Assembly (NCBI RefSeq): GCF_014132355.1
Contig: NZ_BLZO01000071.1
Span: forward strand, 62,001 to 126,000
Source of the DNA: Okeania sp. KiyG1
GTDB taxonomy: Bacteria; Cyanobacteriota; Cyanobacteriia; Cyanobacteriales; Microcoleaceae
DNA: 64,000 bases
Reading direction: 5' to 3'
The translations under genes and the position numbers were made by a program. Shown piece by piece: positions 60,728 to 64,000 of the stretch. The notes under the pieces were generated by a model, which worked only from the letters and a program-made list of their open reading frames with translations, was not told the origin of the DNA and did no database searches. The number at the start of each line of letters is the position of its first letter. The first letter of the stretch is position 1.

Positions 60728-63700
60728 TTAAAATCCGAAATTGCTGGGGTCGTTCAATGCTTCTTCGGAAACGCCTTCCAGGGCGATAAAGGTGCGGGCA
60801 CGACCGCTGCCATCGGGACCGTCTGCGTCGATGGAAATCATAGTGGTTCCACCACGGGAGGCGAACTTGATGTAATCGTCGGCGATCGCGTTGTCTCCTT
60901 CGTAACCGATACGATCTAATAGTTCAGTAAGGATAATTCGATCGCTGCCGGGCTCGAAGTCGGTTATCCGATCGCCCGCATCTAACAAGCTGTCGTAAAC
61001 GAAGCTATCGCTACCTTCGCCCCCAGTCAAAATATCCCGACCTTGGAAACCAGTAATGGTATCGTCGCCATCGGTCCCAGTCAAAGTATCCCGACGGCCA
61101 GTGCCTTCTATTTCTTCCCCGGGGGTGACTTCGATATCTTCGCCGACACCGGATTCGATCTGGTCGTCTAAAGCAGAACCGGTGTTTTCGGCAACGACTT
61201 GTTCTATCTCTTTTGTGCCGGCGGTGACTTCCTGGAGGTCGTCGCTGGTTTCGCCCATTGTGATGGTTTGGACTTTGGCAACTTCTGTGCTGATGTCGGC
61301 CCCCGTGTTGCTGGATGCGGCATTGTCGATGCGATCGTTGCTTTCGGCTACGACATCGGCAACTTCAGTGGCTACGTCGGATACTAAGTTAACGTTAATT
61401 TCCGGGTCGATGGCTTTCGCTGCATTGGCGGCATCGTTAATTAACCCTTCTATGGGTTGGGCGGCTGTTAAGTTGAGTTGGCCATCCTTGACTTTGTTGG
61501 CAATGGCTTTTATAGCGGCCCCAGAGAGTTCGTCGAGATCGGCGGTGGAGGCACCATCCAGCAAGTGAGCTATTTGGGTGACGGTGTTTTGCACCTGAAT
61601 CATGCTGTTGAAGACTTCGGCGGAGCCTGGTTCGTTGGCCTCGGTGGCGGCAACGGGATCGAGGGTGGCGAGGTCAATTTCCGATGGCAGGGAAAAGGCG
61701 TTTTTGACTTGGTTTTGCGCCTGTTGCACCGTGAGTCCTTGTTCCACTAAGTCCGCTGCTACGCTGGTTAACATGGTGACGACGGTGGAATCTGGGGTGG
61801 AATAGATGGGGGTTTCCAGGGGCAAACCGGTGGCGGTGTCGGTACCGCCGATGATGACGATACGACCTTCTTCGGGGTCAAAAATGCCGTTTTGGTTGGT
61901 GTCGAAGATTTCGTAGTCGATATCAAGCTCGAATTCACCTTTATCTCCAGTGATTGCAGATGGCTCGCCGTCGTCGAGTATGCCATTTTTGTTGGCATCG
62001 AAGAATCCGGTACCGCCTTTGATGTAATTGTCAATGCCGATGAAATTACCGCTTTTGTAGATATGGAAATCACCGCTGACAGTGGCCCCAAACCTGTCAG
62101 TTGCCGTCACTTTAATCCAGTTATCCCCAGTCAGCGAGGGATCGATAGTAAAGGTACGAGTATTGGGGTTGAACTTAATTGTGTTCACTAAAGGTGTGGG
62201 TGCACCGTTACGACCACCACGCAATGACTCGGCTTTATAAGTCAGGAAATCGCCAGGGTCTGGATCGGTGAAGGTATCCTCATCAAAGGTAAACTTTAAA
62301 GTATTGCGCAAGGCAGGATTCCGAGTCCAGTTAACTCCTTGCGTGAACAGGTGAGTCCCAGTCCTTTGTGGCGGGTTGTTGAAGATGCCTCGCTCTAGCT
62401 CGAAAGTGTCTTTAACAGTCTCGCCGAACTGATCTCGTGCTTCCACTTCGAGATTCAATTTGAACCAGTTCGGGTCATTTCCCTTTACATCAAAAGTACG
62501 GTTTGCCGGATCGAAAGTAAGCCAGGCCGGTAGGTTTCCGGCAGGAACCGCACTCTTCACATGGTTCCGCTGACTCTCCCCGTTCAACACCCTTACCGAG
62601 TAGGTCAGGCTATCTCCCGGGTCTGGGTCAGTGAAAGTATTCTCAGCAAAAGTAAAATCGGAAAAATTCCGTGCCGAAGAATCAGGGATGGGATTGCTAA
62701 CTACTGGAGCCTCGTTAACATCAATCTCTTGAGCCAACGCCAGCATATTAACCCGCTTGAAGTTGTCTCCGGTATTAGTAACGTTATCGTCCTCATCATC
62801 GCCATCATTAATAGCAACCCCAGTATCGCCCAATAGCTGTCCGAACTCCTGGGGAGTCAAACGCCGACCCAGTTCTCGTTCTGCCAACTGTTGCGCCAAT
62901 ACCGCAATACCAGAGATATGCGGTGCTGCCTGACTCGTGCCATCAAAGGTAACAGTACCGCCATTATGGTTAGCACCAGTAATAGGAGCGCCGGGAGCAA
63001 AAACCGTAGTTAAATTTTCGTGGCGCTGAGAGAAAGGAGCGATGATGTCGGCATCCGTAGAATTAGCCAGGGCACCATCTGGATAACCCTTGCCTCCCAC
63101 ATTGGAATCGTAAACCGCCCCAATAGAAAGAGAATTCGGGTCTACCGAGGGATAGCTGACACCAGGTTTACTATCGTGGGAGTGAAACTTGTTGCCAGAA
63201 GAAGAACTGACGATAATGTTCTTGTCCGCTAACGCCTTAAGTTCGTCACCCCAACCATAATTCGGGATATTTGCAGCAGTGTAATTTTTCCCATCCGAGA
63301 GAGACATATTGACGCTGGCAATGTTGTATTTGTCAGCATTTTCCACCGTCCACTGCAAAGCATTTTCGATCGCCTCTGCATCTGCCTCAAGCTCGCCGTC
63401 AACAATCTTAAAAACCTTGAGATGAATGATGTCGGCCTCTGGAGCCATCCCCGTGTGAACTTTATCCGAGGAGGCAACAATGCTGGAAACATTAGAACCG
63501 TGCCCCTGGGGATCGCTGGCATCCGCATCCCCGTTAGCAAAATCGAAGGAATGAACGATGCGATCGCCAAAGAAGGGATGATCTAGATCGATGCCCGTAT
63601 CCAAAATTACAGTAGCAAAACCGCTACCATCGATACCAGCAAAACGGGGATCAGCCCGGAAATCATCCATACCTATCAAAGAAGAAGATTTCGCGAGTCC

Positions 63701-64000
63701 CGGTACGAAAGCGTTTTCTTGTAATGCCGGCGCTGTTGTGAAAAACGGCGCTTCCGCTCCAGTGGTAGTAATTCCAGGCAATAGGGATTCAGTCTGGAGA
63801 TTCAGATCGTAGAAAGTGCTGCTGTCGTCAGCAGAAGAAACCCGAAGATTATAAACCCCCCCGTCTAGGGTTTTGCTAATTGACTCTGCCGCAGCACCCG
63901 AGTTTTTAGAACTGGCAATGACCTCGCCTTTGCTATCGAGCAACTCGAAATCAGCATTAGCAGTCATGCCATCGAGGGATAAATCGACATTGCTGCGGGA
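60728..64000 (-). CDS. Subtilisin-like serine protease with RTX-type tail, N-terminus beyond window
   Basis: At least 1,090 residues; the frame is open through 64000, so the start is outside. The visible N-terminal piece (SNVDLSLDGMTANADFELLD, VYNLRVSSAD) looks like a PPC domain. The S8 protease domain has VILDTGIDLDHPF (Asp), DPQGHGSNVSSI (His), SSSSGNK (oxyanion Asn) and TFDGTSQAAPHISG (Ser). Two cadherin-like modules (FTDPDPGDSLTYSVRVL and FTDPDPGDFLTYKAES) follow, then an EF-hand-like segment (FDANKNGILDDGEPS, EIFDTNQNGIFDPEEG) and a helical module shared with the giant adhesin. The tail has RTX-type repeats (DGDDTITGFQGRDILTGG) and a secretion-signal-like end. Likely a secreted, calcium-stabilised protease. 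Confidence 0.9.
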   Translation of the reverse strand, partial: SRSNVDLSLDGMTANADFELLDSKGEVIASSKNSGAAAESISKTLDGGVYNLRVSSADDSSTFYDLNLQTESLLPGITTTGAEAPFFTTAPALQENAFVPGLAKSSSLIGMDDFRADPRFAGIDGSGFATVILDTGIDLDHPFFGDRIVHSFDFANGDADASDPQGHGSNVSSIVASSDKVHTGMAPEADIIHLKVFKIVDGELEADAEAIENALQWTVENADKYNIASVNMSLSDGKNYTAANIPNYGWGDELKALADKNIIVSSSSGNKFHSHDSKPGVSYPSVDPNSLSIGAVYDSNVGGKGYPDGALANSTDADIIAPFSQRHENLTTVFAPGAPITGANHNGGTVTFDGTSQAAPHISGIAVLAQQLAERELGRRLTPQEFGQLLGDTGVAINDGDDEDDNVTNTGDNFKRVNMLALAQEIDVNEAPVVSNPIPDSSARNFSDFTFAENTFTDPDPGDSLTYSVRVLNGESQRNHVKSAVPAGNLPAWLTFDPANRTFDVKGNDPNWFKLNLEVEARDQFGETVKDTFELERGIFNNPPQRTGTHLFTQGVNWTRNPALRNTLKFTFDEDTFTDPDPGDFLTYKAESLRGGRNGAPTPLVNTIKFNPNTRTFTIDPSLTGDNWIKVTATDRFGATVSGDFHIYKSGNFIGIDNYIKGGTGFFDANKNGILDDGEPSAITGDKGEFELDIDYEIFDTNQNGIFDPEEGRIVIIGGTDTATGLPLETPIYSTPDSTVVTMLTSVAADLVEQGLTVQQAQNQVKNAFSLPSEIDLATLDPVAATEANEPGSAEVFNSMIQVQNTVTQIAHLLDGASTADLDELSGAAIKAIANKVKDGQLNLTAAQPIEGLINDAANAAKAIDPEINVNLVSDVATEVADVVAESNDRIDNAASSNTGADISTEVAKVQTITMGETSDDLQEVTAGTKEIEQVVAENTGSALDDQIESGVGEDIEVTPGEEIEGTGRRDTLTGTDGDDTITGFQGRDILTGGEGSDSFVYDSLLDAGDRITDFEPGSDRIILTELLDRIGYEGDNAIADDYIKFASRGGTTMISIDADGPDGSGRARTFIALEGVSEEALNDPSNFGF

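Overview
The window is from a cyanobacterium, most likely a filamentous member of the Oscillatoriales type. The evidence is the many GCGATCGC (HIP1-like) octamers, the exoproteins with haemolysin-type Ca-binding repeats, PEP-CTERM proteins, a sigma-like/DUF1822 gene pair, a caspase-STAND-WD40 protein, Uma2 and Rpn nuclease relics, IS200/IS605 and IS5 relics, and a group II intron. Intergenic DNA is long and crowded with short inverted-repeat elements, often nested in one another. I cannot name the genus from sequence alone.

Layout. 0-6.3 kb: the end of a probable tyrA gene, an AI-2E family permease with an apparent homopolymer frameshift near its start, and a peroxiredoxin gene split by a complete group II intron (3342-5940) whose removal restores the reading frame exactly. 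6.6-10.3 kb: two tandem exoproteins, each a cyclophilin-type prolyl isomerase joined to RTX-like repeats. 11.8-13.9 kb: a stand-alone elongation factor G. 14.7-19 kb: the sigma-like/DUF1822 pair, a chimera of nuclease relics and a VapBC-type pair. 19.2-22.8 kb: a caspase/WD40 protein that lacks the core of its STAND NTPase. 23.5-33.7 kb: a 3412-residue two-partner-secretion haemagglutinin-like protein ending in a CHAT protease domain. 34.5-38.2 kb: a secreted nucleotidase/phosphatase with RTX-like repeats, divergent from a PhnD-type lipoprotein. 39.4-41.4 kb: a broken sensor histidine kinase. 42.6-44.6 kb: an exported FAD oxidoreductase. 45.3-48.8 kb: an ammonium-transporter fragment and two tandem GTPases, bracketed by transposase relics. 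48.8-57.5 kb: a giant DUF4347/Calx-beta/RTX adhesin with two apparent single-base frameshifts. 57.9-64 kb: a TnpB relic, two PEP-CTERM proteins and a subtilisin-like protease with an RTX-type tail that runs off the window.

The unifying theme is the cell surface and the outside of the cell. Five RTX-type exoproteins, one TPS exoprotein, two PEP-CTERM proteins, a lipoprotein and an exported oxidoreductase account for most of the coding bases, yet no type I exporter, no TpsB porin and no exosortase gene lies in the window. A second theme is repeat invasion: the palindromic elements that fill intergenic DNA also sit in frame inside the caspase gene and the haemagglutinin gene. A third is single-base length changes in homopolymer runs, which break at least four otherwise good genes. 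These may be sequencing errors, slippage sites or true decay, and raw reads would decide.
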